From an uncultured Bacilli bacterium (GTDB lineage: Bacteria; Bacillota_I; Bacilli_A; ML615J-28; CAG-698), in assembly GCA_934096585.1 (NCBI GenBank), contig CAKOMG010000002.1:1-64000 (forward strand): a stretch of 64,000 bases of DNA, read 5' to 3'. Positions 51,764-61,154 of the stretch are shown here, piece by piece (the first letter of the stretch is position 1; each line of letters opens with the position of its first letter). The notes below the pieces were generated by a model, which saw nothing but the letters and a program-made list of their open reading frames with translations, searched no databases and was not told where the DNA came from. The position numbers were made by a program, and so were the translations under genes.

Positions 51764-53041
51764 ATGACAATGAAGAAAGTTCTTGAAATGAGAGCAAAAA
51801 GAGAAAATGCAAGGTTAAAAGCGATGGAAATTCTGAATAAAGTTGAAAAAGAAGACAGATTTTTATCTTCAGAAGAACAAAAAGAAATTGATAAATATGA
51901 AGAGGAAATTCGTTCATGGGATGCATCAATTGAAAGAGCAGAAAGAATGATTGCTATGGAACCTGATGAAATAGAAGAAAAACCAGAGGTAAAAACAGCA
52001 CCAAAGAATGAAGAAAGAAAATTTAAAACTTTTGGAGAACAATTAATGGCTGCATATCGTGCATCAATGCCAGGTGGTCAAGTTGATAATAGATTAACTA
52101 CACGTGCTGCAAGTGGTTTAAATGAATCAAATCCGAGTGATGGTGGCTTTTTAGTTCAACAGGACTTTGTATCTGAATTATTAAAAAGAACATATGAAAC
52201 AGGCATTCTTGCAAGTAAGGTAAAAAAGATTCCTATTTCAACTTCAGCAAATGGATTAAAGATTAATGCTGTTGATGAAGATAGTCGTGCAAATGGCTCA
52301 AGATTTGGAGGAGTTCAAACATACTGGGAAGGTGAAGCTGATAAACTTGCTGGAACAAAACCAAAGTTTAGAGTTTTAGAATTATCACTTAAAAAATTAA
52401 CAGGCTTATGTTATGCAACTGATGAATTACTTCAAGATACAGCTGCATTAGAATCTGTTATAAGACAAGCATTTGCAGAAGAGTTTGGATTCAAAATTGA
52501 TGATGCTATTTTAACTGGTACAGGATCAGGTGAGCCATTAGGTATTTTAAATTCTTCTTCATTAGTAACAGTTGCAAAAGAATCTAATCAAGCAGAAAAA
52601 ATCACAGTTGAAAATTTAATTAAAATGTGGAATAGAGTATGGAGTAGATCAAGAAATAATGCAGTGTGGTTTATTAATCAAGAAATAGAACCATATCTAT
52701 ATACATTAAAGATTGGTACAACTCCAGTTTATGTCCCAGCAGGAGGCTTATCTGAAAAGCCATATGGAACATTGTTTGGTAGACCAGTTATACCACTTGA
52801 ACACTGTAGTGCATTAGGAGAAGTTGGTGATATTATTTTAGCGGATTTAAATCAATATTTATTAATTGACAAAGGAGGTATTAATGCACAAAGTTCAATT
52901 CATGTAAGATTCTTATATGATGAAAATGTATTTAGATTTATTTATCGTGTAGATGGACAACCAATTTGGAATAAGCCACTTACTCCATATAAAGGCACAG
53001 TTACACAGTCACCATTTGTAGCATTAGCAAAAAGAAATTAA
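51764..53041 (+). CDS. Major capsid protein (HK97 fold)
   Basis: AGGAGG precedes ATG 51764. The 425-aa protein has an N-terminal charged coiled coil (residues ~1-85, the scaffold-like delta domain), a likely cleavage region near 100-120, then the HK97 coat (SDGGFLVQQDFVSELLKRTYE, LKKLTGLCYATDELLQD, FKIDDAILTGTGSGEPLGI, PYGTLFGRPVIPLEHC, VRFLYDENVFRFIYRVDG). It forms the icosahedral shell. The order portal, protease, capsid is the standard HK97 head module. Confidence 0.94.
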   Translation: MTMKKVLEMRAKRENARLKAMEILNKVEKEDRFLSSEEQKEIDKYEEEIRSWDASIERAERMIAMEPDEIEEKPEVKTAPKNEERKFKTFGEQLMAAYRASMPGGQVDNRLTTRAASGLNESNPSDGGFLVQQDFVSELLKRTYETGILASKVKKIPISTSANGLKINAVDEDSRANGSRFGGVQTYWEGEADKLAGTKPKFRVLELSLKKLTGLCYATDELLQDTAALESVIRQAFAEEFGFKIDDAILTGTGSGEPLGILNSSSLVTVAKESNQAEKITVENLIKMWNRVWSRSRNNAVWFINQEIEPYLYTLKIGTTPVYVPAGGLSEKPYGTLFGRPVIPLEHCSALGEVGDIILADLNQYLLIDKGGINAQSSIHVRFLYDENVFRFIYRVDGQPIWNKPLTPYKGTVTQSPFVALAKRN

Positions 53042-53055
53042 GGAGGTATAAAACA

Positions 53056-53484
53056 ATGTCAAAAACATTAACCAAATATAAAGTAGTAAAAGAACTTGGA
53101 ACAATATTTGCAAGTGATGTAACAACTGAATATGTGCCACTTACAAATGACAAGAATGTTGAATTTATCGTTGCAACAGGAGTTGGGACATCTGCAAAAA
53201 CTAAATTCCAGGTTTTAGCAAAATTAAATAGTGATGGAAGTGAGGTTTCGATTCCATATAAAGAAAAAATTGGGCAAACAACATATAACTATGTAGATAG
53301 CACAGGAAAAGAATTTGAAATAGGTGGAGAAGCAGGCAATACTGCTTTTATAGTAATTAGTGTTGATAGCTCTACACTAAAAGGATTATATGACCGAGTA
53401 GCATTAAACATTAAAGGTGTGGCTTCATCAACAATTCCAGGTGTTATAATTGCAGCAACATTTGATCCAAGATATTCAGAATAG
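53056..53484 (+). CDS. Head-associated protein, possible capsid decoration protein
   Basis: AGGAGG precedes ATG 53056, 14 bp after the capsid stop. The 142-aa protein is beta-rich and cysteine-free (NVEFIVATGVGTSAKTKF, FEIGGEAGNTAFIVISVD, RVALNIKGVASSTIPGV). No family is recognised with certainty. The place between capsid and connector genes and the beta character suggest a decoration or cement protein on the shell, but this is inference from position. Confidence 0.6.
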   Translation: MSKTLTKYKVVKELGTIFASDVTTEYVPLTNDKNVEFIVATGVGTSAKTKFQVLAKLNSDGSEVSIPYKEKIGQTTYNYVDSTGKEFEIGGEAGNTAFIVISVDSSTLKGLYDRVALNIKGVASSTIPGVIIAATFDPRYSE

Positions 53485-53495
53485 GAGAAATAAAG

Positions 53496-53798
53496 ATGGG
53501 TGTATTACTTACATTAAATGAAACAAAACATTATTTACGTGTTGATAATGATGAAGATGATGCACTCATCTCTTCTTTAATTATCACATCAAGAATTTTA
53601 ACAGAAGAAATAATAAGATGTAATTTAGATGAATTTGAAATGTTACCAGATTTAATTAAGCAAGCAATGTTAATAATTATTGGAACATTATATGAAGAAA
53701 GACAAGTCGAGAAAAATGATAAAGAAGGACTTGCGTTAGATGAAACACTTGATTTAGTAAAAAAAATGTTATTCATGTACAGAAAGGAAAAATTCTGA
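53496..53798 (+). CDS. Head-tail connector protein (gp6-like)
   Basis: AGGAGA lies 7 bp before ATG 53496. The 100-aa helical protein has the gp6-like connector pattern: LTLNETKHYLRVDNDEDDAL at the start, a helix with LIITSRILTEEI, and PDLIKQAMLIIIGTLYEER. HK97 gp6 forms the adaptor ring below the portal. The last base of the stop codon overlaps the next start (53798). It belongs to the neck module. Confidence 0.87.
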   Translation: MGVLLTLNETKHYLRVDNDEDDALISSLIITSRILTEEIIRCNLDEFEMLPDLIKQAMLIIIGTLYEERQVEKNDKEGLALDETLDLVKKMLFMYRKEKF

Positions 53799-54127
53799 TG
53801 AGAATAGGAAAACTAAATAGAAGAATTGATATTTTAGAATTTGTTGTTACGCGAAACGAATATGGTGAAGAAGTAGGCACATGGACTAAAAAAGAAAGTG
53901 TTTGGGCAAAAATAGAACCAATAAGTGGAACTGAATATTTTAAATCACAAAAGCCTGTTGCCGAGAATACAACAACTATAACCATTAGATACAATAAAAA
54001 TATTAGTGTGTTAAATAGAATAAAATATCAGAATAAACTATATGAGATAATTGGAATATCAGATGATGAAACACTTCATACAACAACAATTTTAAATTGC
54101 AAGGAGAAAGTTGCATATGGGGTATAG
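53798..54127 (+). CDS. Phage head closure/head-tail adaptor protein
   Basis: The 109-aa protein starts at ATG 53798, sharing a base with the previous stop. The pattern RIGKLNRRIDILEFVVTRNEYGEEV, ESVWAKIEPISGTEYF and IRYNKNISVLNRIKYQNKLYEIIGI is the SPP1 gp16/head-closure family, a small beta barrel that seals the DNA-filled head and receives the tail. The order after the gp6-like gene is standard. Confidence 0.88.
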   Translation: MRIGKLNRRIDILEFVVTRNEYGEEVGTWTKKESVWAKIEPISGTEYFKSQKPVAENTTTITIRYNKNISVLNRIKYQNKLYEIIGISDDETLHTTTILNCKEKVAYGV

Positions 54128-54518
54128 TGCTAAACAAAAGAAAGTTAAAGTAAATCTTGAAGGAAAAGAAAAGATAGTTAAAAGATTAAAACAAATTGGC
54201 GAAGCAGCAGGAAATGTGTTAATGGAAAGTGCAATGGCAGGTGGGAAGATAGCTTTAGAAGATGCCAAAAGAAATTGTCCAGTTGATACAGGAGCATTAA
54301 AGAATAGTTTGAAACTTAGTAAAGATAAACAAACAAAGAAAAAAGCTACTGTTAAGGTTGATTATGATAAAGATATTAAATATGGAACATTTGTTGAACT
54401 TGGTGTTCGAGGAAGAGAAGCTAATCCTTTTTTAAGAAATGCGGTTGATAGTAATCAAAAAAATATTAATGAAGAAATAGCAGAAAACGTTGCAAAAGCA
54501 GTAGGAGGAAAAATGTAA
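54117..54518 (+). CDS. HK97 gp10-family tail-joining protein
   Basis: The start is ATG 54117 (MGYSAKQKKVK), with AAGGAG upstream; the TTG two codons earlier is less likely. The 133-aa protein shows the gp10 pattern: VNLEGKEKIVKRLKQIGEAA, AKRNCPVDTGALKNSLKL and YGTFVELGVRGREANPFL, ending in a helical NVAKAVGGKM. Members complete the tail-to-head joint. It overlaps the adaptor gene by 11 bp, and the following gene begins with no gap. Confidence 0.88.
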   Translation: MGYSAKQKKVKVNLEGKEKIVKRLKQIGEAAGNVLMESAMAGGKIALEDAKRNCPVDTGALKNSLKLSKDKQTKKKATVKVDYDKDIKYGTFVELGVRGREANPFLRNAVDSNQKNINEEIAENVAKAVGGKM

Positions 54519-54938
54519 ATGGATATATTAATTGGCTTATATAATCATTTATCAAATGATGAAAAAATTAAAAAAATAGTAGGTAATAAAATATATCCAG
54601 TGATATTACCTCAAAATGTAACACTACCTGCAATTGTATATTCATCAGTATTAGCTAACTATGACTCAGCTCTTCAAGGAGACACTGGCTTTGTTAGGCA
54701 AACTATTCAAATAGTATCACATGCAAAAACATATAAAGAAGCACGTGAACTATCAAGATTAATTAAAAAAAGGATCCAAAACTTACATGGTAACATGGGT
54801 GGAGTTTTTATTGAAGCAGTATTTATTAAAACAGATTATGAATTAAACACAAATACATCACTAAAATTTGATACTGAAGAGTACATGTGTTCAATTGAAT
54901 TTGAATTTTATTATATTGAAAATAAGGAGGTAAAATGA
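54519..54938 (+). CDS. Tail terminator/completion protein (DUF3168-like)
   Basis: ATG 54519 follows the previous stop directly. The 139-aa protein has GLYNHLSNDEKIKKIV, YPVILPQNVTLPAIVYSSV, VRQTIQIVSHAKTYKEAREL and a C-terminal beta region (YELNTNTSLKFDTEEYMCSI), the pattern of tail-terminator proteins such as lambda gpU-like DUF3168. It caps the tail tube and joins it to the neck. It ends 1 bp before the tube gene. Confidence 0.82.
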   Translation: MDILIGLYNHLSNDEKIKKIVGNKIYPVILPQNVTLPAIVYSSVLANYDSALQGDTGFVRQTIQIVSHAKTYKEARELSRLIKKRIQNLHGNMGGVFIEAVFIKTDYELNTNTSLKFDTEEYMCSIEFEFYYIENKEVK

Positions 54939-54939
54939 A

Positions 54940-55338
54940 ATGGCGATAGCTGGTAAAAATGGTAAAGTCATAATTGGTGATGAAACAAATAAAGTAATAG
55001 GATTGAAAAGTTGGAGTTTAGAGTTATCTCTTGATACACTTGAAACAACAGCTTTAGGAGATGATTGGAAAAAATATATAACTGGTTTAAAAGAGTGGAC
55101 AGCATCATGTGAAGGAGATTATGAAGTAACAACTAAAGATTCAACACAGGAAACCTTACAAACAGCATTCTTAAATGGTACATCAGTAACATTAAAAATG
55201 TATGTGGATGATAAAAATTATTACACTGGTGAAGCAATTATTAATAGTTTATCAGTAGAAGATCCAGTTGATGATGTTGTTAGTATTTCACTTGAATTCA
55301 CAGGTAATGGTGTTTTATCATTTACGAAAGGAGCATAA
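54940..55338 (+). CDS. Major tail tube protein
   Basis: AAGGAGG precedes ATG 54940. The 132-aa protein is a beta-sandwich tube protein: MAIAGKNGKVIIGDETNKV, SWSLELSLDTLETTALGDDW, the CEGDY turn and a terminal VVSISLEFTGNGVLSF strand, matching the phage tail-tube pattern (small TP901-1-like version). Stacked rings form the tail. It is followed by tail assembly chaperones and tape measure, the expected order. Confidence 0.85.
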   Translation: MAIAGKNGKVIIGDETNKVIGLKSWSLELSLDTLETTALGDDWKKYITGLKEWTASCEGDYEVTTKDSTQETLQTAFLNGTSVTLKMYVDDKNYYTGEAIINSLSVEDPVDDVVSISLEFTGNGVLSFTKGA

Positions 55339-55343
55339 ATTAA

Positions 55344-55649
55344 ATGAAACATGGAGTTACAATAAATTTAGATAAACCAAGAACATTAAGATATGGTATC
55401 AATGCTCTTGCAAAAATTGAAGATTTAACAAATAAACCATTAGTTAAACTTGATTTAAAAAATGTTGGTATTAAGGATTTGTTAATTATTACTTATGCAG
55501 GGTTATGTCATGAAGATAGTAATTTAACAATTGAAAAAGTTGGTGATATTATTGATGAATATTCAAGTCTAGGAGAAATTGCAGAAAAAGTTGGCGAAGC
55601 ATTAACATTAGCATTTGGAAAAGAAGATAAATCAAGTAAGGGGGAATAG
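55344..55649 (+). CDS. Tail assembly chaperone (gpG-like)
   Basis: The 101-aa protein starts at ATG 55344. It is the short product of the tail chaperone pair: beta start (GVTINLDKPRTLRYGINAL) and helical body (YAGLCHEDSNLTIEKVGDI). It ends KSSKGE at a TAG, right after a run of five G. A -1 shift there reads into a second open frame (55643-55960), giving the G-T fusion usual in siphophages. Chaperones coat the tape measure before tube assembly. Confidence 0.85.
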   Translation: MKHGVTINLDKPRTLRYGINALAKIEDLTNKPLVKLDLKNVGIKDLLIITYAGLCHEDSNLTIEKVGDIIDEYSSLGEIAEKVGEALTLAFGKEDKSSKGE

Positions 55650-55960
55650 ATGCCGCCTCTTTTAATTTATTTGCTTTTTGTGAAAAACTAGTAATTAATC
55701 TTAATATTGATCCAGTAACGATAGGATTATATACACCATATGAATTATCACTTATTGGAAGACAACGAGAAAAGTTAAGAAGAGAACAATTTGAAAATGA
55801 TATTTGTCTTGCTTGGCATATAGAAGCATTTGCTAGACAAAAAAGGCTTCCTAAACTTGAAAAAATATTAAAAGATGTAAGAAAAGAAAAAACTAGTATA
55901 AGCAAAAGTGATGCCATATTGAAAATGATGGCGGCAGAAAAAGGAGTAATAATAAAATAG
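55641..55960 (+). CDS. Tail assembly chaperone extension (gpT-like), via -1 frameshift
   Basis: After AAG GGG the ribosome would slip back one base within G-GGG-GAA (55640-55646) and continue GGA ATA GAT, reading IDAASFNLFAFCEKL, YTPYELSLIGRQREKLRREQ, LAWHIEAFARQKRLPKLEKI to TAG at 55958. The frame has no ATG of its own near the start; the ATG at 55650 is in a different frame that stops at once. The size (~105 aa) and the place before the tape measure fit gpT. The fusion would be about 205 aa. Confidence 0.82.
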
Positions 55961-55969
55961 GAGGAATTT

Positions 55970-58828
55970 ATGGCAATTATTAGAAACTTAGTAGTTAAGA
56001 TATCAGCTGATATTTCCTCACTATCAAAAGGATTAGATAAGGCAGCTAGTGATTTAGGTAAGATGTCTAAATCATTAACAAAAGTTGGAACTAAATTATC
56101 AGCAACAGTAACAGCTCCAATTGTAGCGCTTGGAACAGCAGTAGTAAAAACTTCATCAGAGTTTGAGCAATCAATGGCAAATGCAGCATCAGTAGCAGGA
56201 GCAACAGGAGAAGATTTTGAAAGAATGACAGCTCTTGCTCGTGAAATGGGTGCAAAAACAGTATTTAGTGCAAGTGATGCAGCTGATGCATTGTACTACA
56301 TGGCATCTGCAGGATATAAAGTAGACCAAATGGCTGATTCAATTGAAGCAACACTTAATCTTGCTTCAGCAACACAATATGGGTTAGCCGATACTACAGA
56401 CATAGTTATAGCTACATTAAATCAATTTGGTTTAGAAGCAAGTAGCGCTGAAAGAGTAACAAATGTTTTTGCTAGCGCCATAGGTAATTCAATGGCATCA
56501 ATGGATAAGCTAGCAAATTCAATGGGCTATGTTGGACCTGTTGCCAATAGTTTGGGCTATGAAATTGAGGAAACAGTTGGAGTATTATCGATTTTATATA
56601 ATGCAGGTTATGATGGTTCAACAGCAGGAACAACCTTAAGACAAGCACTAGTAAGTTTAATGAATCCAACTTCATCAGCGTTAGCAGTTTTTGAAGAACT
56701 TGGATTATCAGTAGATGAATTAAATCCATCAACAAATGACTTTGCGGATATTGTTAATAGACTAGGTGAAGCTGGAATGACAACCTCACAAGCAATGGAA
56801 GTGTTTGGAGCAAGAGGTGGACCAGGAATGTTAGCATTAATGAGTAAAGGTGGTGATGCTATTAAAGAAATGACAGCATCAATTACTGGAACATCTAAAG
56901 CAACAGATATGGCAACAATTCAACTTGATACTCTAACTGGTCAGTATAAAATACTAAAATCAGAAATTGAAGAAATAGCAATATCATTTGGCGATGTTTT
57001 AATTCCGATAATTAGACAATTTATATCTAAGTACATATCTCCACTTACTTCAAAACTAATGAAACTTGGAAACGAAGAAAAAAGTCACATCGTAAAAATT
57101 GCAATGATTGCAGCAACAATAGGGCCTTTAACTCTTGGGCTAGGTAAACTATTTGGAGTTTTATCAAATATAGTAAAAATAATTCCAATGATATTTTCAA
57201 AGACAGGTTTGGTAATTGGAATACTTGCTCTTGTTGGAACAAGTCTAACTTATTTATATAAAACAAATGATGAATTTAAGACAAATGTTTCAAATGTATT
57301 CAGTACAATTAAAAATAAAGTTTTAGGAGTATTAAATACTATTAAAGCCTGGTGGGATAAAAATGGTGAAAGTATAAAAAAAGGAATTGGAAAAGTACTT
57401 GGTTTTGTAGCTAAATTAGTTCTTTTGTCATTCAAACAAATTTATGATATTGCAAAAATGGTATGGCCATATGTTAAAAAAGTAGTAACTGAGGCTATTA
57501 AAGGAATATCTAAATTTTGGAATAAATATGGTGAGAATATAAAAAAGGTTATTATAGCTGCAATGAATAAAATTGGAGATATCGTAAAACTTATAACAAA
57601 TCAAACTATAGCCTTTTTTAAATTAGTCCTTCCAAAAATAAAAACTATGATTAAAGATATAATAGGTGGAATTAGAAATTTAATAAATAAAGATGGATCT
57701 AAAATAAAAGCGGTTATTACTAAACTTGTCAATTTTATTGTGACAATTATAAAAAGATTATTGCAAGTAATGTCAAAGGCAACTGCAAGACTAATTGAAA
57801 GTTTATCACCAGTGTGGGAAAAGTTAAAAAAGATGTTTTTTACATTATGGGAAACAATAAAAAAACTGTATGAAACTTTCAAACCTTTATTTGATGCTCT
57901 AGGCGTAATACTACTCACATTATTTAGCATAATAGGTGGTGTAATTGATGGAACTATTTCAATGTTAGGACCACTTTTAGAATCAGTGATAAGTGTGGTT
58001 AGTGCAATTTTAGAGATTATCATGGCGTTATGTTCGCTTTTACAAGGAGACTTTAGTGGAGCATGGGAACATTTGCAAAATGCAGGAAGTAACGCATGGG
58101 AAGCATTAAAGAATTTAGGACTTGCATTTTATGAATTCTTCAAAGGATTTGTAGAAGGATTTAAAACAGTTATGGGTTCACTATTTGATAAAATTGTAGT
58201 AATGGTAAAAGACTGTAATGAAAAAATTGCTTCATTCTTTATTAGTTTGTTTGAAGGAATTAAAAGTACAGTTTCAAACATTTGGAATGCTGTAGTAAAT
58301 CTATTTACAGGAATTAAAGATTATATTTCAGAAATTATTCGCGATGCATTTAATTGGGGTAAAAACTTAATTCAAAATATTGCTGATGGAATAAAGAATG
58401 CATGGAACAGTGTTGTTGACGGAGTGAAAAGCGTAGGACAATCAATTAAGGATTTTTTAGGATTTGGTTCGCCAACAAAAAAAGGTCCAGGACACACTGC
58501 AGATGAGTGGATACCTAACCTTATGAATATGATGGCAAATGACATGTATCAAAATATGCCGTTAATCGAAAATGCAGCTTTATCTCTTGCTTCTACATTA
58601 AACGTCATTCCTTTAAATAAAAGTGTGGTTGGAAGTGGTACTAGTCCTTTTGGTGATTTAATAAATGGATTGTTTAAGCTAAATAGTACTAATTCTGGAA
58701 TGAAGTTTAATGATCAAAAAGAAATAGTATTAGAACTTGATGGAGTAACACTTGCAAGATTAATGATGCCAAAACTAACTAAGGAATATAAAAGACATGG
58801 CATAGTTTTAAGGGAGAAGACAATATGA
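55970..58828 (+). CDS. Tail tape measure protein
   Basis: AGGAGG lies 6 bp before ATG 55970. The 952-aa protein has the TP901-type core near the N terminus (SSEFEQSMANAASVAGATGE, MGAKTVFSASDAADALYYMA, GTTLRQALVSLMNPTS, FGARGGPGMLALM), hydrophobic segments near 375-425 and 640-685, and repeated WNKYGENIKK/WDKNGESIKK helices. The C-terminal DFLGFGSPTKKGPGHTADEW is common to these proteins. It sets tail length and may form the DNA channel in the membrane. It overlaps the next gene by 4 bp. Confidence 0.93.
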   Translation: MAIIRNLVVKISADISSLSKGLDKAASDLGKMSKSLTKVGTKLSATVTAPIVALGTAVVKTSSEFEQSMANAASVAGATGEDFERMTALAREMGAKTVFSASDAADALYYMASAGYKVDQMADSIEATLNLASATQYGLADTTDIVIATLNQFGLEASSAERVTNVFASAIGNSMASMDKLANSMGYVGPVANSLGYEIEETVGVLSILYNAGYDGSTAGTTLRQALVSLMNPTSSALAVFEELGLSVDELNPSTNDFADIVNRLGEAGMTTSQAMEVFGARGGPGMLALMSKGGDAIKEMTASITGTSKATDMATIQLDTLTGQYKILKSEIEEIAISFGDVLIPIIRQFISKYISPLTSKLMKLGNEEKSHIVKIAMIAATIGPLTLGLGKLFGVLSNIVKIIPMIFSKTGLVIGILALVGTSLTYLYKTNDEFKTNVSNVFSTIKNKVLGVLNTIKAWWDKNGESIKKGIGKVLGFVAKLVLLSFKQIYDIAKMVWPYVKKVVTEAIKGISKFWNKYGENIKKVIIAAMNKIGDIVKLITNQTIAFFKLVLPKIKTMIKDIIGGIRNLINKDGSKIKAVITKLVNFIVTIIKRLLQVMSKATARLIESLSPVWEKLKKMFFTLWETIKKLYETFKPLFDALGVILLTLFSIIGGVIDGTISMLGPLLESVISVVSAILEIIMALCSLLQGDFSGAWEHLQNAGSNAWEALKNLGLAFYEFFKGFVEGFKTVMGSLFDKIVVMVKDCNEKIASFFISLFEGIKSTVSNIWNAVVNLFTGIKDYISEIIRDAFNWGKNLIQNIADGIKNAWNSVVDGVKSVGQSIKDFLGFGSPTKKGPGHTADEWIPNLMNMMANDMYQNMPLIENAALSLASTLNVIPLNKSVVGSGTSPFGDLINGLFKLNSTNSGMKFNDQKEIVLELDGVTLARLMMPKLTKEYKRHGIVLREKTI

Positions 58829-59181
58829 TATTCTTTAAAATAAATGGAAAGGAAATTTCATCACCCAAAGATATAGAATATTCTTACGAAATCTTAGATA
58901 AAACAGAACGAACTATAAGTGGAATAATGGTGATTGATGAAATAGGAAAAAAGAAAATCATTAATGTTACATGGGATTATTTAAAACAAAAAGATATGAA
59001 AATATTAAAAGAAGAACTTATGAAAAATGGTTTTACAACAATAAGCTATAGAGAAAGTACAAATGGAGACTTAACTACATTAACAACTAGAGCTGGTGAC
59101 TTTTCATATTCTCCAACATATGATTGGGTTAATGATTTAATTCTATGGAAGAACGTAAGTATAACCTTTGAGGAGAGATAA
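58825..59181 (+). CDS. Phage tail protein of unknown role (distal-tail region)
   Basis: The 118-aa protein starts at ATG 58825, overlapping the tape measure stop. The pattern IFFKINGKEISSPKDIEYSY, ISGIMVIDEIGKKKIINVTW and a final beta hairpin (DLILWKNVSITFEE) matches small tail proteins found between tape measure and baseplate genes in Firmicutes phages. It may form part of the distal tail or hub. No enzymatic motif is visible. Confidence 0.7.
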   Translation: MIFFKINGKEISSPKDIEYSYEILDKTERTISGIMVIDEIGKKKIINVTWDYLKQKDMKILKEELMKNGFTTISYRESTNGDLTTLTTRAGDFSYSPTYDWVNDLILWKNVSITFEER

Positions 59182-59182
59182 A

Positions 59183-60955
59183 ATGAGTTATAGTGATAAT
59201 CCTAGAAAAGTTTATGGAAAAGTTGAAATTATTTATTCTGACAGTGATACAGAACAAGTTGAAGGAGTAGATGTTATAGACAATTCATTAATAAGTCATC
59301 CTGATGAAGTGTATAAATCATATATGGTGCCAAGTGTTAAGAGTTGTACTATGGATGGTAATTCAATTCTTGATGGAACATATCAAATGATGGATGATAG
59401 GTCAGTTATTGGTTGGTGGGGTAAAGAGTTATCAAAAGAAGATAATACATTTATTACTCCACAGACATTAACTTTGAAATTTAAAAAGAGGGCAATAGTA
59501 TCATGGCTTATTATTGGTGATAGTTCATTAAATCAATATCCTGTAGATTTTGTATTAGAGTTTATTAGTGATGAAACAGTGATATCAAAAGAAATTGTAA
59601 CTAAAAATACTTTAGTGCAATACAAGATTTATAAAACTCTTGAAAATATAACTAGCATTAAAATAACAATTACAAAGTGGAGTAATAGTAATGCATGTGT
59701 TAAACTTTTAAGGTTTTATGATAGTCTTGCAGAAACATATGATGAATCATGTATTAAATCATTTGAAGTAATGGAAGAAATGTGTTCGGAAGATGCTAGT
59801 TATAATATCAATTCTGACTCTATGAATATTCTCTTATATAATAAGGACGGGAAGTTCACAAAAGGGTATTTAAAGAATTTACTTGTGTTAGACAGAAAAG
59901 TGAGACCGTTCATTGGTATAGAAAAAAATGGAATAATCGAATACACATCTCTTGGTACATTTTATTCAGAAGAATGGAAGGTAGAAGATGATGGAAGATG
60001 GCTTAAATGTACTGCTGTAGATAAACTATTACGTTTGCAAAATAAAACATATCTAGGATTTACTATTGATTTTGGAGTTAGTCTTTATTATATTGCTGAA
60101 GATATTTTGAAAAAAGCAGGTATAACGAAATATGAAATATCACCACTTTTATTAGAAATTAAAGTAGGGGATGTTTTTATGGAGAAAATGACTGTTTGGG
60201 ATGCTTTACAAGAAATAGCTAACACAGGTCTTTGTTTTATCTATATTGATAGAAATGATAAATTAATGATTGTATCTGATTTTGATGAAAAAGAATTATC
60301 AAACATTGAACTTTCAAAAGATAATATGTTTTCATATACTTCAAATATTTCTTTGACTGAATTTGCTAATAGAATAATAGTTGAATATGCGGAAGTAGTT
60401 ATAAGTGAAGATATAACAGAAGCATTAAATACAAGCATTACAATTAATGCTAATGAAGAAATAGAATTAATGATAGATTACGCTAGTGAAGTTGCAGCAG
60501 CTGCTCCTGTAGTTAATAATGCCAATATTGATATTATAAGTTTTGATAGTGGAACTAATGCTTGTAAGATTAAATTAAAAAACAAAACCGATACAACTGA
60601 AACAGCAAACCTTATAATAGCTGGTCCAGCAATAGATATAACATATAAATCAATCTATGTACAAGATGATGAAAGTGTCAGAGATTTTGGTGTGTTTGAA
60701 TATTCACATCCAACATGTAAATTCTTGCAATCTAAAAATGATGCGTTAAGAATTGCGAACCATTTACTTAAAAAATTAAAAGCAGGTGAAGGAACGGTGA
60801 CATCAATATGGAGAGGAAATCCTGAATTAGAACTAGGAAAAATCTATAATTGTGATAAAGGACCAGGTGAAGAAAACACCTTAATATGTGAATCAAATAA
60901 AATATCATATGATGGTAGTCTAAGAGAAGAAACTCGTGGAAGAAAAAAATCATAA
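59183..60955 (+). CDS. Phage tail/baseplate hub-like protein
   Basis: GAGGAGA precedes ATG 59183 (MSYSDNPRKVYG). The 590-aa protein starts with a beta domain that repeats 'GKVEIIYSDSD' type strands, then a central region (SYNINSDSMNILLYNKDGKF, PFIGIEKNGIIEYTSLGTFY, WLKCTAVDKLLRLQNKTY, MTVWDALQEIANTGLCFIYI) that resembles phage tail hub/Tal-like baseplate proteins with nested beta barrels. The C-terminal ELELGKIYNCDKGPGEENTL is also typical. There is no lysozyme or peptidase motif. It probably attaches fibres to the tail tip. Confidence 0.75.
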   Translation: MSYSDNPRKVYGKVEIIYSDSDTEQVEGVDVIDNSLISHPDEVYKSYMVPSVKSCTMDGNSILDGTYQMMDDRSVIGWWGKELSKEDNTFITPQTLTLKFKKRAIVSWLIIGDSSLNQYPVDFVLEFISDETVISKEIVTKNTLVQYKIYKTLENITSIKITITKWSNSNACVKLLRFYDSLAETYDESCIKSFEVMEEMCSEDASYNINSDSMNILLYNKDGKFTKGYLKNLLVLDRKVRPFIGIEKNGIIEYTSLGTFYSEEWKVEDDGRWLKCTAVDKLLRLQNKTYLGFTIDFGVSLYYIAEDILKKAGITKYEISPLLLEIKVGDVFMEKMTVWDALQEIANTGLCFIYIDRNDKLMIVSDFDEKELSNIELSKDNMFSYTSNISLTEFANRIIVEYAEVVISEDITEALNTSITINANEEIELMIDYASEVAAAAPVVNNANIDIISFDSGTNACKIKLKNKTDTTETANLIIAGPAIDITYKSIYVQDDESVRDFGVFEYSHPTCKFLQSKNDALRIANHLLKKLKAGEGTVTSIWRGNPELELGKIYNCDKGPGEENTLICESNKISYDGSLREETRGRKKS

Positions 60956-60966
60956 GGAGGTAGTAT

Positions 60967-61146
60967 ATGCCAAATTGGACAGAACCTAAAACAGATTATG
61001 TAGCAGGAGATCAAGTAACACCAAAAATATTTAATGACTTAGGTGAAAATGAAAAATATTTATATGAGATAAGTTGCAAAATAGAAAAGAAGACATTAGC
61101 AAGTGTTAATGTAACAATATCTAATATTGTATTTATAGAGGAGTAA
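60967..61146 (+). CDS. Small phage tail-region protein (59 aa)
   Basis: AAGGAGG lies 6 bp before ATG 60967. The protein starts MPNWTEPKTDYVAGDQVTPK and continues IFNDLGENEKYLYE, a pattern of short proteins found between baseplate and fibre genes of Firmicutes siphophages, in which an 'N-W-x(3)-K-T-D/N-W/Y' opening is common. The function is unknown, possibly a fibre connector or trimerisation segment. It ends 8 bp before the next gene. Confidence 0.75.
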   Translation: MPNWTEPKTDYVAGDQVTPKIFNDLGENEKYLYEISCKIEKKTLASVNVTISNIVFIEE

Positions 61147-61154
61147 TAAATTTT

